Assembly (NCBI GenBank): GCA_009731375.1 | Contig: BJOX01000357.1 | Coordinates: 603,832-635,896 of the forward strand | Direction: 5' to 3' | From: Paulinella micropora | Lineage: Eukaryota; Cercozoa; Imbricatea; Euglyphida | DNA: 32,065 nt | Part shown: one piece after another, positions 18,322 through 32,065 of the stretch | How the letters are laid out: each line of letters begins with the position of its first letter | Position numbering within the stretch: position 1 is the stretch's first letter | Translations under genes and position numbers: made by a program | Notes under the pieces: generated by a model | Told to the model about the DNA's origin: nothing | Database searches by the model: none | What the model saw: only the letters and a program-made list of their open reading frames with translations

Positions 18322-19425
18322 TCCTCCTTCTTCTTAAGCTTTCTGTACTTGCCCTTACCCCCATCCCCTTCACCTTCCTGATCATCTAGCATGAGGTTTG
18401 TCTCCTTCTTCAGCTGCCTCGTGCTCTTGTTCGCTCTCTCTCTCTCTCTTCTCTTCTTCCTTCCACTTGTCCTTTCTCCACAATGCCCATGTGTCTCTCG
18501 CACTATCGACTAAGTCGTCGAATTTGGGTCTTAAGTGAGGTGGTAGGTTGTAGTGAAGTGCTTTGAAACTCTCTCCATATGCGGGGTGTCTTGCGAGCTT
18601 AGCAAGCAGGCTTCTTATGAGGTCATCCTCATCAAATGAGTGTGTTCTGTGACTCTCAACCTCTGCTTTCATGGCGATGTAGTCATTTAACCATGCATCC
18701 ACATTCTGTCCGGGTTTGGGGTACATGTTCTCGAAAATTGGTGCTTTGATATTTTTGCTGACCCGGAGATTGAACCGAACTTTGCCCTAACTGCCTCTAT
18801 TAGTTCTATCGGTCCTTTCACTGTTTTAGTGCGCAGATATCGAACAACAACAGGGTGAGAAAAGGCAACAAACAGAATGAGTTGTAAAGTTCGCATGCGT
18901 TCATAATGCTTCTTCTCCTTCTGTATGCCTCTTACTCTCAATGTGTGAGCTCGTTTGGACTGTTTTCTTTTCTCTCGCTTCAGTCTCTTAGCTCTCTTAT
19001 CTTTCCACTGCTTCTTCTGTTCTTCTGACATCCTTGCCCAATCTTTCGGTTTGTCTTCTGCGGTTGTCTTGCTGTCATCTTTCTTCGTTTTGGGTCTCTG
19101 TCTACCACTGTCTGACTGGCTTCCTTCATCTTCTGGCTCGGAGTCAGGCGTCCTCTGACTCTGGCTCTTCTGGCAACTCCCTTTCCTCTACTTCCCTTGC
19201 TTTCGCAGGATCGTAGGGATACTTAACCTTAGCTTTAGCTGGGTCTTGGAACGCCAGCGCTACGCACTCCTCATGCCAGGCACTGATGCCCTTGGCATAG
19301 TTCTCTATCTTGTAACGGAAGTCGGAATAGTTCCGAGTGGTACCATCCAACTGCGGGATGTACTCTTGCTTTAAACCCATAGTCTTGTCGGTTCCAAGGC
19401 TCATGACCTTTGAGAGACTCGCCAT
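18315..19425 (-). pseudogene. copia gag, frame-shifted
   Basis: The first block (19425-19144) carries QLDGTTRNYSDFRYKIENYA, the usual gag opening (leucine, G-x-NY, W/F-x-x). Its frame breaks near 19140 and continues in another phase with a Lys-rich segment and AVRAKFG. It breaks again near 18770, and 18726-18382 carries PGQNVDAWLNDYIAMKAEVE and DEDDLIRSLLAKL, matching the UBN2/gag-polypeptide helices. At least two frameshifts make it defective as sequenced. The ATG at 19425 lies inside the 5' LTR; a second in-frame ATG lies in the primer site. Confidence 0.8.
19391..19407 (-). other. primer binding site matching a Met-tRNA anticodon arm
   Basis: The + strand here reads GTTCCAAGGCTCATGAC, ending exactly at the LTR border. 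It parses as positions 23-39 of a tRNA: stem CAAGG (27-31), loop CTCATGA (32-38, T33, anticodon CAT), C39. The element would thus be primed by a tRNA fragment ending at base 39, as described for Drosophila copia. Confidence 0.6.
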
Positions 19426-19742
19426 CGGGAATCTTTACCGATCCCTTTCAGGATCACTCCGGGCTACTCTAGCAAGACTGTCTCACAGTAAGGAAACGCG
19501 CTTTAATAACTCGTATAAGTAAGAGAACTGAACTAACCGCGGGAGAATCTGCCACGTCACACAGAAGCTGCCACGTCACAAAACTGACTAACTTAGATGA
19601 CCAAGTTACGTAGTTATAATTATGACTGGTAAATGATGTATTAAGTCCTTACAGTTAACATTGGCATTATTGACTGTCCGTCCAATTGACAAATCAACTA
19701 TCCACGTAACGGTGATTAAAATTGAAATAGCTATGACCAACG
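19408..19742 (-). repeat. copia 5' LTR (335 bp)
   Basis: Pairs with 14605-14938. Carries the same two CTGCCACGTCA words (19549-19559, 19568-19578). Confidence 0.92.
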
Positions 19743-19747
19743 TTATT
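19743..19747. other. target site duplication, right (TTATT)
   Basis: Matches 14600-14604. Confidence 0.85.
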
Positions 19748-20130
19748 AGGAGCCGCCCGCTGAGCCTCCGTGGAGAGGTAAATGTGATCGGTAGGAATAT
19801 GGAGGCTGTCGATGTTCAAGTTGGCTCGAGGTTGATGGCTTCCCCTCTTTCTTGGGATCGCCGTAGTATGGACGATTGAAACTTGAGAGAGAAGCTTAAA
19901 TGTTCAAAGTTGGCGTTACTCCAAATGATTTTGGTTTTCGGAATTTGTGCGAAATTCGACTTCATTTGACTTCCCTTCAAGTTGGATTTCAAATTTCAAT
20001 TTTGAATTTCTGGAGTCGCTCTTCACCTTCCCCCCCCCCCCCCCCCCCCCCCTTCNNNNNNNNNNCCCCCCCCCCCCCCGATGACTCTTGTCCGATGATG
20101 CAATTGTGAGGAGTAACCGTCTTCGTCCTG
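19748..20130. other. unique flank with poly-C and 10-N gap 20056-20065
   Basis: No family recognised. Overlapping partial inverted words ATTTCAAATTT/AATTTTGAATTT lie near 19986-20010. Poly-C abuts the gap on both sides. Confidence 0.4.
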
Positions 20131-20189
20131 CGAGCACTCAGTTGTTGTGCGCACCCTCGGTAGGCTCGGCGTTCTGGTGTTATGGACGG

Positions 20190-21937
20190 CATGTGGGCCG
20201 TTGGATATGTACAATAAGTCTTGCCTTGGACCGGCAAGACTTTCTCATTGTTACGCACCCCCACCAACCCTCCATAGATGTCCCCTTGGTGGGGCAGAGG
20301 CTAATCGGAGCTAAGAAGAAGTTCGAGTAATGGTCCGGGAAAAGGAAACTTCCCAGCATCCTCACTTGTTGTGAGGGTCCTCCTGATCCTGGGGGTATTA
20401 GCTGGTTCAAGTGTCAGCTTGATGCGGATAACAACCTGCTAATAGCCCCGTCCATTTGTTGGAATGAACGGGCGCTTTGCCAGTCTAGGTTTTTGTTTTG
20501 TTTTGGTTGTCCTCGGTGGACTTTTCGTGGTGTTAAGATATATCGGCTCAGAGCGAAGTGGCCGAAGAACGTGTCTAAGATATATACAACCGTTATTGGA
20601 AGGGTCTCAAAAGGTATCATGCCCGCCTCCAGATATTTCATGAACTCGTCCTCCGTCCTGGGTCCCCTTCATCCAGGAGCGCTACATTTGGTTCCGCATC
20701 GACGGCACGGATATCATGCACGTTGACGTCCTCGCCGCCCTCCGCGATTGCCACTTTTGCCAACTGGTCCACGCCCGCCTCACCCTCAACCACGGCCGCT
20801 ACTCTTCGCTGAAGTGGAGCAGTCAAGGTCAAGGCATCGGCATCGATCATATGCATGTCGGCATCCCGGGCGTTGTTTTCCAATATATCCTGACGATCAT
20901 CGACCTCTTCTCAGGATTCCTCCAAATCATCCCCTGCATCTCCACCTCCGCCGAAGAGACCGTTGAGATCATCCTCAACCGATAGGCATTATGATACATC
21001 TTTGGTTTTCCGGAGTCCATCTTCTCCGACTACCACAACTTGTTTGTAGGTACCTCTAAGCCAAGCGCTTCTGCAGTGAGGCCGGCCTCGACTGGCTGAC
21101 CACCGCACCGGGCTACTCGCACCATCCGATTCAGCTCGGCTTCGTGGAATGCCGCCACAAGGCGATCCGCACGGCGATCTAATCCCTGCCCAAGGCAGAT
21201 AAATCGAACTGGCCTAGCATCATCCCGTCCCTCTCCTTCGCCCAGAACACCTACGTGTCCACAGCTACAGGTACATCCGCCTTTGAGTGCATGCTAGCGC
21301 GCAAACCCCGGTGCACACTGGACTTCTTCGATTCCCCGGAGATTGTCACCGCCCGCGCCTCCGCCTCAAGCACCGCTCTCGACGCTTCCCCTACGCTCTC
21401 GCTTCAGTCTTCAGAACAGATCGAACTGCTACGCTACGCCCGTACCGCCGTCACGGCGTACATCAGCGCGTACACGGGCGTCACCCGCGCTCGATCCGTC
21501 GCTCAGAAGAACAAGGGCCGCCACAAGGCTATCAAGGAGTGGAAGGTTGGCGACACCGTCACCGTCTACCGCCCTAAACCCTCGAAGCAAGGCATCCCAG
21601 CCTCGTCCGTCCTTCAATTCGACGACCCCTACACGATCTTGGAGCAAGTCAACTCCAACTGCTTCAAGCTTCGCCACCTCAAGAACAACAAGGACAAAGG
21701 CCGACTCCCTGCCCACGTTCTTAAGCGTCTTTGAGGTACTCTCATCACCGGCGAAACCTTCCCGTTGCGCGTCTTCCGGAAAGGCAAGAAAGCATTTACG
21801 TCGAAGGAACAGCCGCCTCCATCACTTGCAACTCATCGTACCGACTTCACCCGCCACCGCCCAGCGCTTTTCCCACCTGACCCGTCATCGTCCCCAGAAG
21901 AACTACGCCATGACCTACGTATCCCTGTAAGTCCTTG
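20190..21937 (+). pseudogene. Ty3/gypsy pol remnant: RNase H trace and integrase
   Basis: RDFLIVT-like and HQP words near 20230-20270 may be the end of RNase H (weak). From about 20660 a frame shows an integrase zinc region ending CHFCQ. The core follows: GIDHMHVGIPGVVFQYIL, IIDLFSGFLQIIP, a stop at 20983-20985, then FGFPESIFSDYHNLF (second D). After a shift come YSHHPIQLGFVECRHKA (the HP-x-x-G-x-x-E region) and a stop at about 21179. FAQNTYVSTATGTSAFECML and EWKVGDTVTVYRP follow, then a GPY/F-type tail FDDPYTILEQVNSNCFKLRH to a stop at about 21734. At least three stops and a frameshift make it dead. Its order and GPY/F tail fit gypsy rather than copia. Confidence 0.8.
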
Positions 21938-22327
21938 ATCGCCTCTTGTGCCTGCAGGTCAACGATCATTCTCATCGAACCTGAACACCTCAGTGATTAT
22001 ATCGGCACGGCATATTTGGTGCTTAATTAGTTCATCTCGGCTGCGTGATACCCGGCCACCTAGCTCTCTACGGCTCGACATCGCCACCCGATATCACTGC
22101 TCGCTACTGCGCCTCAATTGTCACAGTCCCGCTGCGAATCATTGATATCCGGCACCGGCTGATCATCATCCGCATCGCGCAATCATCGACGCATCATTCT
22201 TTTACTCTCCTATGGTTTAGGAAACTCATCCGCCTCACTTTTTTCTTTCATTTTTTGCAGGACATCATACTTCGCTCGTTAATCACTCATTGGAGTCTGC
22301 ACGCAACTCAACTCAACCGTTAGGTCT

Positions 22328-22340
22328 GGGGGGGGGGAGC
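22328..22340 (+). other. possible gypsy polypurine tract
   Basis: G(10) then AGC, about 600 bp after the integrase tail. A 3' LTR would start near 22341, but no partner LTR is in the window. Confidence 0.45.
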
Positions 22341-23597
22341 TATCATACTGAGCACCTTAACGACCAGTCAAAAACTTTACAGTTGCCGTGAAAATTGACT
22401 CCAGTCACTCTTTTTGACCGGCCCGCCGGTTAGATTCTCCTCTGCACTAGCCTGTGGCAACGTTTCGACTCAGCTTTACTAACTTGTTTTCTATTAATAA
22501 TAATATTTCGTTCAGAAATGATTTCAAACGATCAAGTCAAAGTTATTTTTAGAGTTTGAAATGATCAACTATTGCCTTTTTCCCCCCGGGCCGGCTCTAT
22601 TTCATTTTCCCCTGTTTCCCGTGAAACACCGTGGCACACGTTGTGGTAAATTTGTGAAGAAGGGTAACAAGACCGGCTCGGAGTGAGCAGAAAGAACAAT
22701 GTGTAAAAATGTTTAACTGCTTTTTACATACACTAACCATCCAGTCATTTCGTCTAGCCTTTCAACCGGCGGCGAATCTAGTCTGGTTTTCAAGGTAAAC
22801 AACCCGACACTATCCCGGGCCTTTTATTGACAGTCGGGTGCTGCCATGAAAGTTTTTGATCTCTGTGGCGGGATCGTATGATGATCTGTTGATTGAATAA
22901 ATATTTGAACCGGCTCAGCCGATGAACTGGGGGACTCACTGGGGGACGCCCTAGTTCGATGATCCCGAACCACGACAACCGCCGGTGAAGTTCAACTTCC
23001 CGATGTATTATATTACTGACTCAGACTAATACTTAATAATGTTTTCCAACCACTGTCACGATAATTGAAGTTGAAGTTGAATAACTGTCTATATCATTGA
23101 AGAATCGGACCAGAGGCGGACATATGAACCGATGACATGACATTTAGTATATCATTAATCAAGTTTGTTTTAGTAGAAGAAAATACTTGCCACTCGTAGG
23201 CCTGGCCCAGGCGGACTCGGATGGTCTGATTGGCAAGGTAAGAAAAAAATGGTAGTGATATCAATATTAAATAAAAGTTTTAAATGTATCAACAAAAAAT
23301 ACATACTGATAAATAGTATTATTCATATTATCTAATGCCCTGGCAGCCCGAGTTCAGCATTCACTGATTCATTGATCAATCATGCAATGAAAGTTGAACC
23401 ATTCATCCATAATCATTCATCCATGCATTCATCCATCCATCAATCACGTGTTTGCATTCAAACATACAACTTCGATTAACATACAAGCATACATACATTC
23501 ATCGGTACAATATATCTCCCCAGGCCCCATTAAGAATGTCCCACGTGCTCCGTTTTGAGAGTCAATACGTCTCTGTAGCAACGGGCGATGGGAGCGA
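22341..23597. other. non-coding unique sequence, possibly gypsy 3' LTR in part
   Basis: AT-rich with no exon I can support. AATAAA at about 22896 would suit an LTR polyadenylation signal. CATTCATC-type words repeat at 23395-23450. Confidence 0.35.
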
Positions 23598-23599
23598 GT

Positions 23600-23648
<49 letters not shown>
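23598..23648. repeat. (GA)n
   Basis: Dinucleotide array. Confidence 0.95.
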
Positions 23649-23652
<4 letters not shown>

Positions 23653-23659
23653 TCCCAGA

Positions 23660-23867
23660 ACACTATGTGTGCTGGCAAACGATTGACTGGCCTTCAGGCA
23701 GACATGCTGTTATCTGCATCTCAAATTGATGCAAGGGAAAAGAGATAATTCGATTCAGGAAATGTTGTGTGTCTGTAATGGACTCCACGAGGAGGAGGAG
23801 GCGAGGAGGAGGAGGAGGAGAAGAAGAAGGAGAAGACAAAAAGAAGAAGAAATAGAAGAAGAAGAAG

Positions 23868-23899
<32 letters not shown>

Positions 23900-24000
23900 G
23901 AAGAAGAAGATGAAGAAGAAGATGTGACGTTGGTGATGAGAACGAGCCTGCCCTGGAAGGCCTGCCCTGGGAGGCCTGGCCAAGGCGAGGCGTGGTTCAG
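23660..24000 (-). other. possible 3'-terminal exons of gene 2
   Basis: On the - strand, sequence after CCATTACAG (about 23787) runs open to a TAG near 23663 (frame QHFLNRIISFPLHQFEMQIT and onward). A short stretch with several AG acceptors lies at about 23930-23970, before a (TTC)n tract on the - strand. Phases can be made to fit the exon at 24189-24391 in more than one way, so the gene end is unresolved. Confidence 0.3.
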
Positions 24001-24077
24001 GGCCGAGCCAACAAGAAACATAGATAATATACCAAGATAGACATAAAAATAAGTATGAGCAAATTACATTATCTTGT

Positions 24078-24078
<1 letters not shown>

Positions 24079-24134
<56 letters not shown>

Positions 24135-24163
24135 TTTTTTTTTTTGTTTGTTTGTTTGTTTGG
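24079..24163. repeat. poly-T(42), (GT)n, poly-T, (GTTT)n
   Basis: Homopolymer and short repeats within the presumed intron 3' of exon 24189-24391. Confidence 0.9.
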
Positions 24164-24188
24164 TCCTGGACCACGCTACCGCGTTCAC

Positions 24189-28685
<4,497 letters not shown>

Positions 28686-28711
28686 CTGATAACCCCGTGG
28701 CGCAAACCAAC

Positions 28712-28783
28712 AAGCAAACAGCATGAGTGGCATAACGCACGGTAGTAAGCGAACAGCATGAGTGTGGCATGATGCACGATAGT
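28712..28783. repeat. 36-bp tandem duplication
   Basis: AAGCAAACAGCATGAGTG and AAGCGAACAGCATGAGTG begin two diverged units at 28712 and 28747. Confidence 0.75.
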
Positions 28784-28807
28784 GCAGCAGTTTGCAAGGA
28801 AATCAGA

Positions 28808-29070
28808 AGAAGAAGAAGAAGAAGAAGAAGAAGAAGAAGAAGAAGAAGAAGAAGAAGAAGAAGAAGAAGAAGAAGAAGAAGAAGAAGAAGAAGAAGAAGA
28901 AGAAGAAGAAGAAGAAGAAGAAGAAGAAGAAGAAGAAGAAGAAGAAGAAAGGAAGGAAGGAAGAAAGAAAGAAAGAAAGAAAGAAAGGAATAAAGGAAGA
29001 AAGGAAGAAAGGAAGAAAGGAAGAAAGAAAAGAAAAGAAAGAAAAGAAAGAAAAGAAAAGAAAGGAAATG
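28808..29070. repeat. (GAA)n then (GGAA)n/(GAAA)n
   Basis: About 140 bp of near-pure GAA, then GGAAGAAA-type words. On the gene-2 strand this is a polypyrimidine tract. Confidence 0.95.
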
Positions 29071-29334
29071 AACGGGACAGAGAGAAGGAGGAGCAGCGTG
29101 CCTCATTCTCCAGGTTTAAGCCCACTGCTGAACTTGAATAGAAATTGAAAAGGTTCCAGTAGTTTTCCTGACCAAAACACTGAAAATTCATATCCAAGCG
29201 ACCTAAGACGTGTACCTGTATTTGATTTTCAGGTTCCAAGTAAAAGTTTGTAAAAACCTGCGGGAGTATATAGGCAAGGCACAGTGAGCAGGAGCCTGCC
29301 ACAATTTTGTCTAAAACTTATTCAAACAGTGCTC

Positions 29335-29571
29335 TCAACAAGTGCTCGATTTGCTGTTTTGTTCCAGAGTAGGAATATTGACCCATGTTGTTCCAGCCAC
29401 CAGAGCGCCCATGATAGTCACAATCGAAGCAAAAGATACAAGAAATCGAGATTCAAGCGTGTTTAGGTTGAAGAGAAACTGTCTCTTCGGTTCTCCTAAG
29501 CGCTGAATTTCCAATTGGAATTCCGACAACTCCATCCTGATGTCTTCAAAAGGGCAATCCAAAGACAAAAG
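29335..29571 (-). CDS. possible terminal exon, membrane protein C-terminus (CorA-like?)
   Basis: An open - strand frame follows an AG at 29572-29573 and ends in TGA at 29335. Order: acidic/helical segment with EFQLEIQRLGEPKRQ, then a hydrophobic stretch FLVSFASIVTIMGALVAGTT, then WVNIP. A helix feeding a transmembrane segment with VAG-x-x-x-x-NIP recalls the CorA/Mrs2 Mg2+ transporter end (VAGIFGMNIP), but GMN is replaced by WVN and the second membrane helix is missing. No ATG fits upstream. Confidence 0.3.
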   Translation of the reverse strand, partial: LLSLDCPFEDIRMELSEFQLEIQRLGEPKRQFLFNLNTLESRFLVSFASIVTIMGALVAGTTWVNIPTLEQNSKSSTC

Positions 29572-29917
29572 CTCAACAGAAGCAGACAGCCCAACGAGAA
29601 ATCAGTATCCTGCTGGTTGAGCTTTTGTGGTTGGTTTCCCGGTACCATGGGTAGGCTTATTTCTGCAACGGCTCGAACCAAACCCCAACCCTCCCGCACC
29701 CCTGCAGGTGCTTCTGGTTTTCTCGATGTTCCCTTGGCTGTTAGGTGTTAAATAGGGTCATTCCGGACAGACTGCTTCAATTCAAATGGTGTCTGTGTCA
29801 ACGTGGCAGGTGCAACGTGAGTGTGAGCATGATTATGATCTCATGATGCCCCGAATTCGAAGTTCTGCAGTACTTCTGCGACTTGGCGAGGCTTGATAAT
29901 CGAGGAGCTCAATTGGC
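29572..29917. other. unique sequence without a supported gene
   Basis: A short - strand frame at 29496-29699 overlaps the candidate exon in another phase. I see no further feature. Confidence 0.4.
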
Positions 29918-30000
29918 TGTTGCTGCTGTGGTTGCTGTGGTTGCTGTTGTTGTTGTTGTTGTTGTTGTTGTTGCTGCTGCTGCTGCTGCTGTTACTACTT
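29918..30000. repeat. (GCT/GTT/GGTT)n
   Basis: GTTGCTGTG and TTG triplet array. Confidence 0.9.
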
Positions 30001-30280
30001 GCTGTTTGATGTTGCTGTGGTTATGTTTGTGTTGAAAGGCAAATGCCCAGTTTCTTTGTAGTCCATACCATTTTTACGCTTTTAGTAATAAACTACTAAG
30101 TACTTCATACTACTCTCACGATTGAGGAGGCGTAAGAGTAGATATTATGGAAGTAGTAGAGCCTTCGGAGGGACTTTTTTCCCGCTTACACAGGCGTGAC
30201 ACAATTATATGTCTACACATGCATAAAATGAAAGTGTGTATGGTAATCAAACCAATGCAATACAAACCGTTTTCCACTAA
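30001..30280. other. AT-rich unique sequence
   Basis: No ORF or RNA gene recognised. Confidence 0.4.
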
Positions 30281-30362
30281 ACGACTTTTAATTTTTTACG
30301 CAAACACTTTGAATTTATAAAAAGTATTAATAATAATTGAAGAACGCTTGCTTTTTGTAGAG
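30281..30362 (+). repeat. dispersed repeat copy B
   Basis: Shares AACGACTTTTAAT and GAAGAACGCTTGCTTTT-GTAGAGCT with 12998-13052. It has about 30 additional A/T-rich bases in the middle. Confidence 0.65.
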
Positions 30363-30395
30363 CTTCCATTTTACTCTTGCGCTTCCCACTTATTC

Positions 30396-30436
30396 CTACG
30401 TGTGTGTGTGTACGTGTGTGTGTGCGTGCGTGCGTC

Positions 30437-30467
<31 letters not shown>

Positions 30468-30623
30468 CGTGCGTGTGTGTGTTTGTGTCTGTGTCTGTGT
30501 GTGAAAAAAATGGATTCGTGTATTGGACTGCAATTGCATTTGGATGGGCTGTCCTTTGTTGTGTGTTGTATGTGTTGTGTTGGTGTTGTGTGTGTGTGCG
30601 TGTGTGTGTGTGTTTTTGTGTGC

Positions 30624-30690
<67 letters not shown>

Positions 30691-31054
30691 GCTGTAAGTG
30701 TCTCTGCGTGTGTGTGTGTGTGTAATGTGCTTGTTATTGTTATGTGTTTGTGTGTTTGTGTGTGTGTGTTGTTTTTGTGGTGTGTGTGTGTGTGTGTGTG
30801 TCTGTGTCTGTGTGTGTCGGTGTGTGTGTGTCTGTGTCTGTGTCTGTGTGTGTGTGTGTTTGTGTGTGTGGGCGTGATGTGTGTATTTGTGTTGTGTGTG
30901 TATGTGTGTGCGTGTGATGTGCTTGTTGTTTTTGTGGTGTGTATGTGTGTGTATGTGTGTGTGAGTGTGTGTGTATTTGTGTTGTGTGTGTATGTGTGTG
31001 CGTGTGATGTGCTTGTTGTTTTTGTGGTGTGTATGTGTGTGTATGTGTGTGTGA

Positions 31055-31086
<32 letters not shown>

Positions 31087-31224
31087 CTGTATCTGTGTGC
31101 GAAAAAAATGGGTTCGTGTATTGGACTTCTCATGCATTTGGATGGGCTGTCCTTTGTTGTGTGTTGTATGTGTTGTGTTGGTGTTGTGTGTGTGTGTGTG
31201 TTTATGTGTGTGTTTTTTTGTATG

Positions 31225-31255
<31 letters not shown>

Positions 31256-31258
31256 AAT

Positions 31259-31310
<52 letters not shown>

Positions 31311-31843
31311 GGAGGAGAGAGAGAGAGAGAGGTGTGTGTGTGTATGTGTGTGTGTATATGATGAGTGTGTGTATGTGGTGTGTGCGTGTGTCTGTGTGTC
31401 TGTGTGTAATGTGCTTGTTATTGTGTGTGTGTGAGAGAGAGAGAGAGATGTGCTTGTTATTGTGGTGTGTGTGTGTGTGTGTATGTGGGTGTGATGTGTG
31501 TGTGCGTGCGTGCGTTTGTGTGTGTATGTGTGTGTGTATGTGTGTGTGTATGTGTATGTGTGTGTGTGTGTTTGTGTGTGCGTGTGTGTGTGTGTGTGTG
31601 TGCGTGTGTGTGTGTGCGTGTGTGTGTGTGCGTGTGTGTGTGTGTGTGTGTTTGTGATGTGTATGTGTGTGTATGTGTGAGAGAGAGAGAGAGAGAGTGA
31701 GTAAGTGAGTGTGCGTGTATGTGTATGCGTGCGTGTGTGTGTGTGTGCATGTGTGTGCGTGTGTGTGAGTGTGTGTGTGTGTGCGTGCGTGCATTGTGTG
31801 TGTGTGTGTGCGTGTGTGTTGTGTGTGTGTGTGTGTGCTTGTG

Positions 31844-31882
<39 letters not shown>

Positions 31883-31958
31883 GTGCGATGAGTGTGATGT
31901 GTGTGTGTGTGTGTTTGTGTGTGTGTCTGTGTGTGTGCGTTTTCATGTTGTGTGTGTA

Positions 31959-31999
<41 letters not shown>

Positions 32000-32065
32000 A
32001 AGAGAAAGAGAAAGAGAGAGCGAGTGTGTGTTTTTGTGTGTGTGTGAGGGAGAGAGAGAGAGAGA
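30396..32065. repeat. (GT)n array with (GA)n, (GATA)n and larger duplications
   Basis: A GT-rich field containing a duplicated unique segment of about 85-90 bp (30503-30590 and 31101-31190) and an 80-90 bp GT-rich duplication (about 30883-30965 and 30972-31055). ATGTGCTTGTTATTG words recur at 30725, 31409 and 31448. All frames are microsatellite translations. Confidence 0.9.

Larger units (their letters stand above)
14605..19742 (-). mobile_element. Ty1/copia LTR retrotransposon, internally deleted
   Basis: A 5138-bp element on the - strand, bounded by direct LTRs and 5-bp duplications. Order along the - strand: LTR with gag start, primer site, gag, zinc-motif ORF, protease, an SH3-like module, RT fragment, RNase H tail, polypurine tract, LTR. 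This is the copia order, but no integrase HHCC or DDE motif is visible, and the RT is cut between its VDD motif and the RNase H end. Several frameshifts and stops break the coding region. It could move only if the missing proteins came from elsewhere. Confidence 0.9.

Noticed and set aside
19140-19150. Programmed ribosomal frameshift in gag
   Set aside because: There is no slippery heptamer at the break, and a second break follows. Mutation is simpler.
21343-21930. 195-residue Ser/Pro/Arg-rich + frame
   Set aside because: It overlaps the integrase tail in another phase; the integrase frame has the family motifs.
30277-31946. Two Thr/His-rich frames over 500 residues on the - strand
   Set aside because: They are (CA)n read in two frames, with no non-repeat coding signal.

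Overview
This is a repeat-saturated piece of a eukaryotic nuclear genome. Three things show this: two genes are split into many tiny exons with GT-AG introns, there is a Ty1/copia LTR retrotransposon and a decayed Ty3/gypsy element, and there is an interstitial TTAGGG-like tract. Most of the remainder is microsatellite: (GAA), (TTC), (CT), (GA), (GT), (TTG), (ATC), (GTA), (TATC), (CATA). Nine N gaps interrupt the window. I cannot name the species. Intron architecture, microsatellite load and gag content suit a protist or alga, but this is an impression only. Nearly all long open frames are translated microsatellite and are not genes.

Layout: 1-3186 is simple sequence with no gene I can support. 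From 3187 to 11977 on the + strand lies gene 1. I reconstructed it by hand as 17 exons of 22-84 nt. Every splice phase matches, and the joined frame has no stop until a terminal TGA (825 nt counting one missing base, 274 residues, 5' end missing). Its middle looks like a hemerythrin/HHE four-helix metal-binding domain. Around almost every exon of gene 1 there are extra full or partial copies of that exon, spaced by microsatellite. From 12.3 to 14.6 kb there is unique sequence with an LTR-like block. From 14605 to 19742 lies a complete-ended but internally deleted copia element on the - strand. It has 334/335-bp LTRs about 98% identical, the 5-bp duplication TTATT, a polypurine tract, and a primer site resembling the anticodon arm of a Met tRNA. 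From about 20.2 to 22.3 kb lies a broken gypsy pol on the + strand, mainly integrase. From 28685 down to 24189, possibly to about 23660, lies gene 2 on the - strand. Seven phase-consistent exons support it, its function is unrecognised, and it again carries exon copies, including one 41-bp exon present six times. At 26780-27420 an unknown 641-bp unit with perfect 100-bp direct terminal repeats sits in a TATC tract. The last 2 kb is (GT)n with larger internal duplications.

The two host genes converge on the transposon cluster. The most unusual signal is the systematic amplification of exon edges: acceptor-side fragments upstream, donor-side fragments downstream, and whole phase-0 cassettes in between. 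It occurs in both genes and always leaves at least one complete, splice-competent copy.
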